DNA from: Alphaproteobacteria bacterium
Lineage (GTDB): Bacteria > Pseudomonadota > Alphaproteobacteria > Caulobacterales > Parvularculaceae
Length of the DNA: 64,000 nucleotides
Assembly (NCBI GenBank): GCA_016125455.1
Contig: WGLS01000026.1
Span: forward strand, 1 to 64,000
Direction of reading: 5' to 3'
Positions 1-8,687 of this stretch are shown here, in pieces. Under the pieces are notes generated by a model. That model ran no database searches. It had not been told where the DNA came from and saw only the letters and a program-made list of their open reading frames with translations. A program made the translations under genes and the position numbers. Numbering within the stretch: position 1 is the stretch's first letter; each line of letters starts with the position of its first letter.

Positions 1-67
1 CGCCCGTCGCAATCACGAAGGGTTCGAAGAATTTCCACTCCTTGTCCGTCATCAACCCGCGAACCAT
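1..67 (-). CDS. IS5-family transposase, N-terminal fragment (runs off left edge)
   Basis: The first 22 codons on the minus strand start at ATG 67 and contain GLMTDKEWKFFEPFV. This matches the conserved opening of IS5-family DDE transposases, which usually reads like GLMTDEEWAFFEPFV. The catalytic residues would lie outside the window, so it cannot be said whether the gene is intact. It sits inside the proposed IS element whose outer end is near 136. The family call is from remembered motif similarity only. Confidence 0.7.
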   Translation of the reverse strand, partial: MVRGLMTDKEWKFFEPFVIATG

Positions 68-136
68 CGCCGTCTCCCAAAAGACAGCGTTGAATCAGCG
101 TTCGCGACCGTTGGGAATCCACTTTGTCAACAGCTC
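1..136 (-). mobile_element. IS5-family insertion sequence, 5' end only
   Basis: The sequence to the left of about position 136 reads, on the minus strand, as the start of an insertion sequence: a probable terminal segment beginning GAGCTGTTGACAAAG, a leader of about 70 bp, then the transposase start codon. The four bases outside the proposed end (137-140) are CTAG, which fits the YTAR target favoured by many IS5-group elements. The other end is outside the window, so neither terminal repeats nor a target duplication can be confirmed. The exact boundary is inferred. Confidence 0.55.
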
Positions 137-210
137 CTAGTCGCTTCATTTCGAATTGTCGCCAGCGTCTTCTCCGCAATTTCAAAGGATTCATGCGGCA
201 AACTTGTCAT
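127..210 (-). pseudogene. 5' remnant of an unknown gene cut by the IS element
   Basis: A 27-codon frame starts at ATG 210 with a good ribosome binding site (GGGGA seven bases upstream). It reads MTSLPHESFEIAEKTLATIR and continues until it meets the proposed IS end at 136-137, where it closes at a stop inside the IS. The good start and abrupt end suggest the N-terminus of a real gene interrupted by the IS. It has the same orientation as fliM, 140 bp downstream of it. The product is not recognised; it could equally be a chance short frame. Confidence 0.35.
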
Positions 211-349
211 TTCAGGTCCCCTGCGCAGGCGCCTAGCGCCAGACTCTCCGACATTGAACAATAGGAAGAAATGATTTCCGCAACATATACAGGATGCTCC
301 CACTCCCCTTCTGCTGAAAACACATCGAATAAGTCTATGCTGAGTCGGT

Positions 350-1297
350 TCAGCCGGCCGGAGAGCGCCGGGATGCCGCTACGATCGCGGTTAGACGAGA
401 CTTTGGTCGGTCATCAAGTTTAATTGCCTTTGCGCGATTGTGCAGCCCGAGTCGACCAGTTGCCAGTTCCCTAACGCCTTTGTTTGTCTCTGCACAGAGG
501 GTTACCTTGCTTAGGTTCTCGGCTGAAAGGAATATATGTTTGCCCGGGGCAAGTCGCGCAATTTCATCAACGCTCATCTTGGTCCGCTCAAGAACCGCAA
601 TGATTTTGAGAGGCAAGTCAAGCACTTCGCCACGCATGTGCTTGGTCCAAACACCGGTATTCGGCGCGTCGTCGCGGACCTGGGGTTTGGCTGATAGCAT
701 GACTTCCTCGATGATCGAGAGAGGCAGCACGATCCGACAGCAGCCGACAACGACTTCGTCGTGTCTTGAGAAGCCATACTTCAGAACCACTACTTTGGTC
801 GAATCGTCCGTAAAGTGAACATTGTCAACGAGGCGCTCTAGGCTCATTGCGTCTTCATATTCGGTTTCGGCGACCCGGTACCGTTTAGGCAGATCCTTTT
901 GTAGAGACGTCATAAGACATTCAAAGAATGGGCGGCTAAGCGACGCGTCGATTGCCGATGGCGCATATCGCTCACTGACTCGATCGGCCAGGACCGCTTC
1001 ACCACTGAGGCCCATTTCGATCCAAGTATATGTGAGTTCGTTGTCGAGGTGGAATAAGATATCTCTGCTGTAGCAGTAGAGGGATTTCGGCGGCGTTGAC
1101 GTTAGGAATGCCTTAAAGCTTAGAACTTCAGCGTCGACGAATTCAGGGTGCAAGGTAAATTTTGGCTCCAGCAGGAGCGCCTCCGCGATCTGCCCGGTCA
1201 GGTTCTCCGCAAATATCATGACCGTGGCATCGGGCTTTCGCCCTTCTGCTGCGCGGATCTTACGTCTGATCACAGCTCCGCCGCCCATGACGCTCAT
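350..1297 (-). CDS. fliM: Flagellar motor switch protein FliM-like (short form)
   Basis: FliM forms part of the C-ring at the base of the flagellum, where it binds FliG and FliN and normally receives CheY-P. The C-terminal third (about residues 215-300) has the look of a SpoA/surface-presentation domain shared by FliM and FliN. The middle part is strongly diverged. At 315 residues it is shorter than usual, and it lacks the N-terminal LSQxEIDALL-type CheY-binding peptide. The start at 1297 has a GAGG ribosome site and an in-frame TAG at 1307-1309, so it cannot extend upstream without a frameshift. It is divergent from motB. The other motor switch genes lie in the fliF-fliG operon, which supports the call. 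Confidence 0.68.
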   Translation of the reverse strand: MSVMGGGAVIRRKIRAAEGRKPDATVMIFAENLTGQIAEALLLEPKFTLHPEFVDAEVLSFKAFLTSTPPKSLYCYSRDILFHLDNELTYTWIEMGLSGEAVLADRVSERYAPSAIDASLSRPFFECLMTSLQKDLPKRYRVAETEYEDAMSLERLVDNVHFTDDSTKVVVLKYGFSRHDEVVVGCCRIVLPLSIIEEVMLSAKPQVRDDAPNTGVWTKHMRGEVLDLPLKIIAVLERTKMSVDEIARLAPGKHIFLSAENLSKVTLCAETNKGVRELATGRLGLHNRAKAIKLDDRPKSRLTAIVAASRRSPAG

Positions 1298-1462
1298 ACC
1301 ACCTCTCTAAACTGGGATGCCAATGGCCCAGCCATAGCCGAAAAATGAGTTACGAACTCTTAAAGTAATACGAGAAACTTACGACTGCGTCGGCAACCAA
1401 ATCACAGCGCCAAAGCGCTATGCCGTCCGTTTTGGGCCGCTGTATTCGACGGCGTAGAGAGT

Positions 1463-2389
1463 ATGACCGGCGTAACTATCATCAAGCGCAAGAAGATCAT
1501 TGCCGCCGGCGGGCATCACGGCGGCGCATGGAAGGTTGCGTACGCTGATTTCGTGACCGCGATGATGGCGTTTTTCCTCCTGATGTGGTTGCTGAATGCT
1601 ACGACCGAAGATCAGCGAAAGGGCATCGCGGACTACTTTGATCCTGCAATCCCGATCAGTCGGATATCTGGCGGCGGCACGGACGTGCTGTCCGGGTCGT
1701 CAATTTTTGCGGAAGACAAAGATCAAGCTGAAGATGGCGTCGGGGGGGGCAAGGGCGTGCGAGGACAATCGTCTTTGAAGGTTACCGGACCTGAAGCCGA
1801 TGCCAGAGGCGGCGCTCCGGAAGCTGATCTCCAGTCAATGGCGGGACCTGAATCGCATGCTAGTGCGATCGGGCAGGACGCACTCGCTGGAGCGAACAAT
1901 CAAGACGTTGCGCGCGACGCAGTGCTGGCGGCGGGCGAGGCCGAGGCGAAGAGGAAGATTGAGGAGGCAATTGCCGCTGGGGAAGGTGGCGAGCTTTCCC
2001 AGCATCTCTTCATGAGGCAAACGCCCGAAGGACTTGTTATTGAGATTGTTGATCAGGCCGACAAGCCATTGTTTGCGGTTGGATCGGCCGCGCCCTCCGA
2101 AAGTCTTAAGGAACTATTGGTGATCGTGGCCGAAGTTGTCGGTCAGGTCGTCAACGATATTTCAATTGTGGGACATACCGATGCATTGGCGTTTCAGAAG
2201 CGGAACGCCTATACAAACTGGGAGCTCTCCAGCGATCGCGCATTGGCCGCGAGACGAATTCTTGTCGAAGCTGGCGCGGCGGAATCACAAATTGTCGAAG
2301 TGGCCGGGAAAGCGGCTTCAGAGCCGCTTGTCGACGATCCGTACGCGCCGCAGAACCGTCGCATCTCAATCACGTTGCTTCGAAATTGA
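1463..2389 (+). CDS. motB: Flagellar stator protein MotB
   Basis: MotB pairs with MotA as the proton-driven stator and anchors it to peptidoglycan. The N-terminus has the conserved stretch GGAWKVAYADFVTAMMAFFL, with the proton-carrying aspartate at residue 29 inside the single membrane helix. A low-complexity Ala/Glu-rich linker (about 75-180) follows, then an OmpA-like domain with VGHTDA near residue 234 and NRRISITLL at the end. The length (308) is normal. motA is not adjacent but lies at 14108, so the two stator genes are split between operons. flgE follows after 92 bp. Confidence 0.95.
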   Translation: MTGVTIIKRKKIIAAGGHHGGAWKVAYADFVTAMMAFFLLMWLLNATTEDQRKGIADYFDPAIPISRISGGGTDVLSGSSIFAEDKDQAEDGVGGGKGVRGQSSLKVTGPEADARGGAPEADLQSMAGPESHASAIGQDALAGANNQDVARDAVLAAGEAEAKRKIEEAIAAGEGGELSQHLFMRQTPEGLVIEIVDQADKPLFAVGSAAPSESLKELLVIVAEVVGQVVNDISIVGHTDALAFQKRNAYTNWELSSDRALAARRILVEAGAAESQIVEVAGKAASEPLVDDPYAPQNRRISITLLRN

Positions 2390-2481
2390 TGCTGATTGAG
2401 CCTTTTTTGTTTAGCGGCTTTTTAAGTATTTGAAGATTATGAAACTACCTCGGACTTATCCGATAGGTCGTGAGGTGGAAA

Positions 2482-3825
2482 ATGGGTATTTCGTCATCGC
2501 TCAATGCAGGCGTCATGGGGTTGTCTGTCAACGCTACCAAGCTTGCCACAATCTCCGAGAATATCGCAAACTCGGCAACTCCGGGCTACAAGCGTGTCGA
2601 TACGGAATTTAATTCGATGGTGCTTCAGTCCGGCGCAGGCACCTTCACGGCCGGCGGCGTCCGTGCAACCACCCAGAGATTTGTCACAGAGGATGGACCG
2701 CTCCAGTCGACGGGCAACTCGACCGATATCTCGGTTTCCGGCGCAGGCTTCTTGCCGGTCACTAACCTCAATGGACTGAGTGCGGCGCCAGGCGCACGTG
2801 ACCTCCTTTTGGTTACAACAGGATCGTTCCGGCCGGACGAAAGCGGCAACCTCAGAACCTCGTCGGGCCAATTCCTGATGGGATGGCCGATCGACGGCGA
2901 TGGCAATGTCATTCGAGCCGCGCGAGATAGCGCGGCGGGCCTGCAGCCTATCAATGTTCGAACAACGCAGCTTTCGTCGACACCAACCACGAACATAGAT
3001 CTCGGCGTGAACCTCCCGGCTACATCAGCGCAGCCGGGCGCACAAAGCGCGTCGTTCGAAGCGCCAATTGAATACTTTGACAACCTTGGCAGATCACAGG
3101 TCCTGACCGTTTCTTTCTCGCCAACAATTCCGGGCGGCGGCAATCCAAATGAGTGGACCGTTGAGGTCTACGATGGTGCGAGCAATACGCCGACCACGCC
3201 ATTAGGCTCATTTACCGTTGCGTTTAGTGACACGCTGCCAGACCCAGGCACGATCACTTCAGTCACAAACGCCTCTCCGCCTTCGGCATCCGATCCGATC
3301 TATGACCCGGCGACCGGCCTCGTTACTGTTCCCGGGTCCTCTGCGGTTGCTGGCCTAGCCCGTGGGCCAATCACGCTGAACATTGGGTTGACCGATGGCA
3401 CATCCAAGATAACGCAGATAGCCGCCGATTTTTCGCCGATCGGCATTACCAAGAACGGCGCGTCCGTGGGCAATCTTACCGATGTCGAGATTGGGCCTGA
3501 CGGCATTCTTGAGGCCGTATTCGATAACGGCTTCCGACAGCCAATCTTCCAGGTCCCGGTAGCGGATGTTCCAAATGCGGACGGACTTGCCGCTGCTGAT
3601 GGCCAAGCCTATCGAGTTTCCCAGAACTCGGGCAGCGTCTTTTTCTATGACGCCGGTACTGGCCCGGTCGGCACAACGGCCGGCTTTGCTCTTGAAGGTT
3701 CAAGCACGGACATCGCAGCGGAACTGACGGACCTTATCGAAACGCAGCGCGCTTACTCCTCGAACGCGCGGATTATCCAAACGGTCGACGAAGTTCTGGA
3801 AGAGACTGCAAACCTGAAGCGATAG
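2482..3825 (+). CDS. flgE: Flagellar hook protein FlgE
   Basis: FlgE is exported to build the curved hook that joins rod and filament. The N-terminus (GVMGLSVNATKLATISENIA) is the rod/hook signature helix followed by NSATPGYKR. The C-terminus has the paired motif IETQRAYSSNARIIQTVDEV. ATG 2482 is chosen because GAGGTGG lies just before it; an in-frame GTG at 2470 is weaker. This gives 447 residues. A variable middle domain (about 150-330) is typical of hook proteins. It is the first of a plus-strand series of hook, junction and P-ring genes (flgE-flgK-flgL-flgI). Confidence 0.93.
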   Translation: MGISSSLNAGVMGLSVNATKLATISENIANSATPGYKRVDTEFNSMVLQSGAGTFTAGGVRATTQRFVTEDGPLQSTGNSTDISVSGAGFLPVTNLNGLSAAPGARDLLLVTTGSFRPDESGNLRTSSGQFLMGWPIDGDGNVIRAARDSAAGLQPINVRTTQLSSTPTTNIDLGVNLPATSAQPGAQSASFEAPIEYFDNLGRSQVLTVSFSPTIPGGGNPNEWTVEVYDGASNTPTTPLGSFTVAFSDTLPDPGTITSVTNASPPSASDPIYDPATGLVTVPGSSAVAGLARGPITLNIGLTDGTSKITQIAADFSPIGITKNGASVGNLTDVEIGPDGILEAVFDNGFRQPIFQVPVADVPNADGLAAADGQAYRVSQNSGSVFFYDAGTGPVGTTAGFALEGSSTDIAAELTDLIETQRAYSSNARIIQTVDEVLEETANLKR

Positions 3826-3859
3826 GAGACGCGCGGTAGAATCTCGCGCTACGTAGAAA

Positions 3860-5320
3860 ATGAGTATCTCGCAGGCGTTATCTACGGCTGGCAGCGGACT
3901 TGGTGCGACGTCAAAGCGGGCGAGCGTTGTCGCTGGCAATGTTTCCAACGCGCTTACGCCAGGTTACGTTCGCCGCGAAGTCTCGACAGTCGAACGCATT
4001 GTCGGCGGGCAGGGCGCTGGCGTCGACATCTCCGGCGTAACCAGGTCTCAAAATGCAGCATTGACTGCATCGCGCCGCGCTTCGGAGGCAGACAGCGTAA
4101 AGGATCAAGAGATTGCAACTGCCGAAGCCCAACTCTCGCGAGCTTTGGGCGGCCCGGACGATGAGTATGCATTCTTCAAATCCATCAGCAATCTGGAGAA
4201 TGCATTCTCAGCGCTCCGCGAAACGCCCGAGTCCGCTACGCTCCAGCGAAACGTACTTGAAGCAGCAAAGGAACTAACGTCCGACTTCCATCAACTTTCG
4301 ACTGAAGCAAACAACCTTCGTCTCCGTGCTGATGAAAAGATTGAACGGCAGGTGAAGGAAGTCAACGACGCGCTCCAGTCGATCGACTCGCTTAATGCGG
4401 AGATCAGATCCGGCCAGGCGTCCGGGCGCGACGTGACGGCGCTTGAAGATCAACGACAACGCCTCATCGATCGGGTCTCGGGGATCATTCCGATCCGCGA
4501 AGTTCCATCGGGCGATGGCGAAGTAAATCTGATTACGCAGGAAGGGGTTTTCCTCCTATCCGGCAGGCCCATCGAATTATCCTTCGACCGAGCGACGACG
4601 ATTGGTCCGGAATCGACACTGCTGAATGGCGATGTATCCGGCCTACGGGTCGGCGATGTTGACATAACGCCTGGATCGAATGCGCAACTGGCCTTACGCG
4701 GAGGTTCGCTGGCCGCACAGTTCGCCATCCGGGATCGAATTGCTCCTGAGTTCTCGTCGCAGCTGGATGCGCTCGCCGAGGATCTAATAAGGCGCTTCTC
4801 GGATCCGGCGGTCGACCCAAGCCTTTCGGGTGGCGCGCCCGGCCTGTTCACCGACGGCGGCGCTGCGATTGCCGTCGTTCCGCCGGCTGGCGTCGCAAGT
4901 CGCATCGCGGTCAATGCAGCTGTGGACCCAGATAGCGGGGGCGCTCTCTCAAGATTTCGCGACGGCGTTGGCGCGACGAGCGAAGGGCCTGCGGGCAGCG
5001 CGACAATTGTCGACTCTCTTCTGGCGGGGCTTCGGGAGCGCCGTCCAATTACCGGCGCCGGATTTTCCGGCCTCGTTTCGGCCGTCGACGCGGGCGCTGA
5101 CTTTTCATCACTACGTGCGACCGCATCGCTATCAGCCGAGCGGATTGCGACGACTTCGGCTGCGCGAACAAAAGGACTGATCGAAGCCGAACAGGAAATT
5201 TCCGCTGTCGATACCGATTTTGAACTTCAGAACTTGCTCCAGATTGAGCAGGCGTATCAGGCGAATGCGCGTGTTATCCAGATCGTCGATCAGATGCTCA
5301 GCCGTCTCTTGGAGATCTAA
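3860..5320 (+). CDS. flgK: Hook-filament junction protein FlgK (HAP1)
   Basis: FlgK forms the first junction zone between hook and filament. The N-terminus has the expected helical rod signature (SNALTPGYVRREV near residue 30). The central region is rich in coiled-coil heptads (about 140-215). The C-terminus ends in the family motif LLQIEQAYQANARVIQIVDQML. The length of 486 is within the family range. It follows flgE by 34 bp and precedes flgL by 3 bp, so it is clearly co-transcribed with its junction partner. Confidence 0.93.
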   Translation: MSISQALSTAGSGLGATSKRASVVAGNVSNALTPGYVRREVSTVERIVGGQGAGVDISGVTRSQNAALTASRRASEADSVKDQEIATAEAQLSRALGGPDDEYAFFKSISNLENAFSALRETPESATLQRNVLEAAKELTSDFHQLSTEANNLRLRADEKIERQVKEVNDALQSIDSLNAEIRSGQASGRDVTALEDQRQRLIDRVSGIIPIREVPSGDGEVNLITQEGVFLLSGRPIELSFDRATTIGPESTLLNGDVSGLRVGDVDITPGSNAQLALRGGSLAAQFAIRDRIAPEFSSQLDALAEDLIRRFSDPAVDPSLSGGAPGLFTDGGAAIAVVPPAGVASRIAVNAAVDPDSGGALSRFRDGVGATSEGPAGSATIVDSLLAGLRERRPITGAGFSGLVSAVDAGADFSSLRATASLSAERIATTSAARTKGLIEAEQEISAVDTDFELQNLLQIEQAYQANARVIQIVDQMLSRLLEI

Positions 5321-5323
5321 CGG

Positions 5324-6331
5324 ATGCAGGTATCTTCATTCCCTGATGTTCGGAAATTCAGCGCACTTCGCGAACGCGGTGCGGAGCTCAAGCGCGAAGT
5401 ATCGAATGCATTTCGTGAGTTGACGACTGGGCGGCTTACAACCGAAGATTCGATCCGGAATTTGAATGGTAAGATCGGCGATGCGCACCTCATGCGTCGA
5501 GAACTGGACAAGGTCGAGATTCGAAAGGGATCGTTTTCGTTTGCATTGACGCGGGCGTCGATCGTTCAGAATAGTCTTGACCTTGTCGTAAGTTCGATTG
5601 GGTCGCTGCCGGAAGAAATCAGATCCGCAATCGGCCGCCAGGATCAAAAGTCACTTGAGATTAGCGAGCAGACGGCGCGAAGCGCCCTCGATCAGGTCGT
5701 CTCGGCGCTCAATGTCCGGCATGGTTCCAGATACCTGTTCAGCGGCGATGGCGTTGACGCGGCACCAATTGCGAGCGCCGAGACAATAATCAATTCCGTC
5801 CGAACGGCCTCGGCAAGCGCAACCACCGCTGCCGACCTCAATGTAGCGCTTGACGCATTATTTGGACCTGGCGGCGAATTCGAATCAACGCTCTATCGCG
5901 GTGGATCTGGTGAACTGCCGCCCGTTGAGATTGCCGAAGGCGACCGCGTGTCATTGTCGACGAAGGCGGACGATCAGTCGGTGCGGGACGTTATACGCGG
6001 CCTTGTCACCGCGATTGTAACGGACGACCTTGGTCTTGCCGTTTCAGAACGCGATGAAGTCCTGCGCGGATCAGGCGACTTGATGGTCAAAGGAATCGAT
6101 GGCGTATCCAGGAACATTGCATCAATCGGATTGGCGGAGCAACGACTCGATACCGCCCGTATGCGTCTCATTGCAGAAGAATCGGTCCTCAATGATGCCT
6201 ACAACGCAATGACCGGCAGAGATCCCTTTGATGCCGCCAGTCGCGCGCAAGAACTCGAAGCGTTGCTGCAGACGACGTACACGGTCACTGCAAGACTTGC
6301 AGCGCTCAGCTTCAACAACTTTATCCGATGA
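5324..6331 (+). CDS. flgL: Hook-filament junction protein FlgL (HAP3)
   Basis: FlgL is the second junction protein and is flagellin-like at both ends. The N-terminal segment has a flagellin-type helical repeat with RELTTGRLTTED near residue 30. The C-terminal helix contains TARMRLIAEESVLNDAYNAM and ends near LAALSFNNFIR. The length of 335 is typical. Similarity to classical FlgL is weaker than for FlgK, but the position directly behind flgK and the four-base overlap with flgI (ATGA at 6328) support the assignment. Confidence 0.86.
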   Translation: MQVSSFPDVRKFSALRERGAELKREVSNAFRELTTGRLTTEDSIRNLNGKIGDAHLMRRELDKVEIRKGSFSFALTRASIVQNSLDLVVSSIGSLPEEIRSAIGRQDQKSLEISEQTARSALDQVVSALNVRHGSRYLFSGDGVDAAPIASAETIINSVRTASASATTAADLNVALDALFGPGGEFESTLYRGGSGELPPVEIAEGDRVSLSTKADDQSVRDVIRGLVTAIVTDDLGLAVSERDEVLRGSGDLMVKGIDGVSRNIASIGLAEQRLDTARMRLIAEESVLNDAYNAMTGRDPFDAASRAQELEALLQTTYTVTARLAALSFNNFIR

Positions 6332-7473
6332 CTATGCGCCATCCCGGAAAACAACGCCGCACCGCAATCATTGGCGCGCTACTCAGCGCCGCTTGCCTTA
6401 CGGCATTCTGCGGCGAAGCTTTGGCTCAGTCAGGGGTTCGCGTAAAGGACCTCGTAGACATCGAGGGCGTGCGAGGAAATGATCTCGTCGGTTATGGTCT
6501 TGTCGTCGGGCTCGAAGGCACCGGTGATGGCGTTCGAAATTCACCTTATACAGAGCAAGCGCTGTCAAGTCTTCTCGAACGATTGGGCGTAAACGTTCAA
6601 GGCGAGGATTTTCGTCCCAGCAATGTCGCTGCGGTGATCGTGACTGCTACCTTGCCGGCATTCGCGCGAAGCGGCTCGTCCATCGACGTTACTGTTTCAG
6701 CAATTGGGGACGCGAGCAGTTTATCGGGCGGCACGCTTATCATGACTCCGCTCAACGCGGCGGACGGCGAAATTTATGCAGTCGCACAAGGGCCGGTGCT
6801 GGCAAGCGGCTTCGAAGCCGGCGGAGACGCCGCCTCTGTCTCGAGTGGCGTGCCGACGGTTGGCGTTGTTCCATCTGGAGCGCGTGTCGAACGCGAACTT
6901 GGTTACGATTTTCAAGCGCAACAATCACTTAAGTTGGCGCTACGTGCCCCTGACTTTACGACCGCGGCGCGCATGGAACTCGCAGTCAATAAGGCGCTTG
7001 GCGGTTCGATCGCGAAGCTCCTCGATGCCGGCACAATCGAACTAGATCTCTCGCAGTCTGAGCGCTCGCCCGCTCATCTTGTGAGTCTTGTAGAAAACGT
7101 AACCGTCGATCCCGCACAGCGTGCGAAAGTAGTAGTTGACCAGCGTTCTGGCACAATTGTACTCGGCGCCGATGTTCGCGTGGCTCGCGTGGCTATTGCG
7201 CAGGGCAATCTATCGATCAGTATCGTGGAAAGGCCGGCAGTTTCCCAACCCAATCCATTCTCGCCTGGCGGTGAAACTATTGTCGTACCGAGGACAGAAG
7301 TGTCCGTTGACCAGAGCCGCGACGCGCGTCTTGCGGTCGTCGAGCCAAACGTAACCCTTTCGGAGCTTGTCTCTGGGTTGAATGCATTGGGCGTCAGCCC
7401 ACGCGAAATGATCGACATTCTGAAGACAATAAAGGCCGCTGGAGCGCTCCATGCGGAGCTTGTTGTCCAGTAA
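6328..7473 (+). CDS. flgI: Flagellar P-ring protein FlgI
   Basis: FlgI assembles in the periplasm as the P-ring around the rod, in the peptidoglycan layer. A Sec signal peptide spans about residues 1-35 (hydrophobic core then ALA-QS). The mature start has the near-invariant sequence RVKDLVDIEGVRGNDLVGYG and then GLEGTGDG. The end matches the family (EMIDILKTIKAAGALHAELVV). The 381 residues agree with the family. The gene starts inside the end of flgL through ATGA. It is the last gene of this plus-strand operon and converges on fliG. Confidence 0.96.
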   Translation: MTMRHPGKQRRTAIIGALLSAACLTAFCGEALAQSGVRVKDLVDIEGVRGNDLVGYGLVVGLEGTGDGVRNSPYTEQALSSLLERLGVNVQGEDFRPSNVAAVIVTATLPAFARSGSSIDVTVSAIGDASSLSGGTLIMTPLNAADGEIYAVAQGPVLASGFEAGGDAASVSSGVPTVGVVPSGARVERELGYDFQAQQSLKLALRAPDFTTAARMELAVNKALGGSIAKLLDAGTIELDLSQSERSPAHLVSLVENVTVDPAQRAKVVVDQRSGTIVLGADVRVARVAIAQGNLSISIVERPAVSQPNPFSPGGETIVVPRTEVSVDQSRDARLAVVEPNVTLSELVSGLNALGVSPREMIDILKTIKAAGALHAELVVQ

Positions 7474-7590
7474 GGCCTGGCTACGGCCATCTTGCTCGAA
7501 GATCAAGGTACGGCATTACCGGATCGCAAGCCTCGCTTGCATGGTCATCTAGTCTGAAACCCGAGCGGCCGAAAGATAACGCCGTCCGTT

Positions 7591-7608
7591 AAGGACGATA
7601 GTGTCCTT
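7591..7608. terminator. Hairpin between convergent flgI and fliG
   Basis: AAGGAC (7591-7596) and GTCCTT (7603-7608) form a perfect six-base stem with a six-base loop, placed between the ends of two convergent operons. A bidirectional terminator would be expected there. No long T-run follows on either side, so intrinsic termination would be weak. The assignment is by position and symmetry. Confidence 0.4.
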
Positions 7609-7610
7609 GC

Positions 7611-8687
7611 CTATAGATATTCTTCGTTTTCTTCAGTCTCGAGTTCAAGAAGCTCGATCTCGCCACTGTCAACAAGCTTGCGAACTACCTCAATGATGGC
7701 GTTCTGTGCGGATTCTGCGTCCTTCATCTTAATTGACTTGAGCTTCTCAAGATCCTCTTCGAGTTGTTGTCCCATCCTTTTCGAGATGTTTTCAAAGAAA
7801 AACTCAACGGTCTTCGTCGCATTCTGACGTCCATACTTAATGGCTTGCAGGAGCAGCGCCCGGTCGGCAACCCTCACAATCGCCGCGACCGCCGACTGCG
7901 GCAGGCGATGATGAAGGTCCTGGAATGTAAGCAAAGACTGTCGGACTTCATCCGCCAATGCCGGCTCTGCACGTTCAATAAACTCCAGTACGCTAACCCG
8001 CTTGTCTTGTGGCAGGAAGTTAATCACGGTACTGAGTACGTCGCTTGGTTTCCTTGACAGGGATCTGCGACGAAGCGGTTTAAGAAATTCCTTGTTCACG
8101 GTCTTGGCGATCGAGCTGACAAAGCGTTGGTCAACCGTAGAAAGGCGCGCCATTCTCAATAGAACCGATTGAGTCATCTCTTCATCAAGCTGATCAACGA
8201 TCTTGGCTGACATCTCCGCGCCAAGCCTTCCGAGTACGACGGCAACTACCTGAGGGTGTTGAGTCTTGAGATACTCAGCCAGGTCAACTTCATTCGCCTC
8301 ATCAAGTTTTTCCCAAATAGACTTACCGCCTGGCGCCTCAATATCGTCAAGAACTCTGACGAGTGCATCGGAAGCAATGAAGTGCGAGAGAAGTCGCTGT
8401 GTCTCCTTGAATCCACCACGAATCTCGTCTTGCGGTCGATCCACGTCAGAAAGGAATTCATCAATGACCTGGTCAATTGCAGCACGGGGTATCGTTCTGA
8501 GTTGGGAGAATGCCCGAGCAAACGCTCGTAGGTGCTTGTCGCCAATACGTTCTACAATCGGCGCGGCCACATCAGGGCCCATAGCGGCAATCAATACCGC
8601 CGCCTTTTGAGGACTGCTCAAACGACCAGAGTTGTGGACGACTTCCACCGGCAATTCGGGTTCATCAATGGTTATAAGATCATTCAT
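7611..8687 (-). CDS. fliG: Flagellar motor switch protein FliG
   Basis: FliG is the C-ring protein that contacts MotA and converts ion flow into torque. The sequence has the N-terminal FliF-binding domain (SSPQKAAVLIAAMGPDVAAP), the middle domain with TQHPQVVAVVLGRL near residue 136, and a C-terminal armadillo-type domain. The start at 8687 is set by an ATGA overlap with the end of fliP; an upstream frame extension to 8729 is a shadow. This gives 358 residues. It is the last gene of the operon fliF-fliH-fliN-fliP-fliG, whereas it is normally directly behind fliF. Confidence 0.93.
   Translation of the reverse strand: MNDLITIDEPELPVEVVHNSGRLSSPQKAAVLIAAMGPDVAAPIVERIGDKHLRAFARAFSQLRTIPRAAIDQVIDEFLSDVDRPQDEIRGGFKETQRLLSHFIASDALVRVLDDIEAPGGKSIWEKLDEANEVDLAEYLKTQHPQVVAVVLGRLGAEMSAKIVDQLDEEMTQSVLLRMARLSTVDQRFVSSIAKTVNKEFLKPLRRRSLSRKPSDVLSTVINFLPQDKRVSVLEFIERAEPALADEVRQSLLTFQDLHHRLPQSAVAAIVRVADRALLLQAIKYGRQNATKTVEFFFENISKRMGQQLEEDLEKLKSIKMKDAESAQNAIIEVVRKLVDSGEIELLELETEENEEYL

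Noticed and set aside
2399-2424. AGCC...GGCT followed by TTTTT after motB, as an intrinsic terminator
   Set aside because: The stem is only four bases with a 13-base loop, and flgE follows on the same strand. It is too weak to call.
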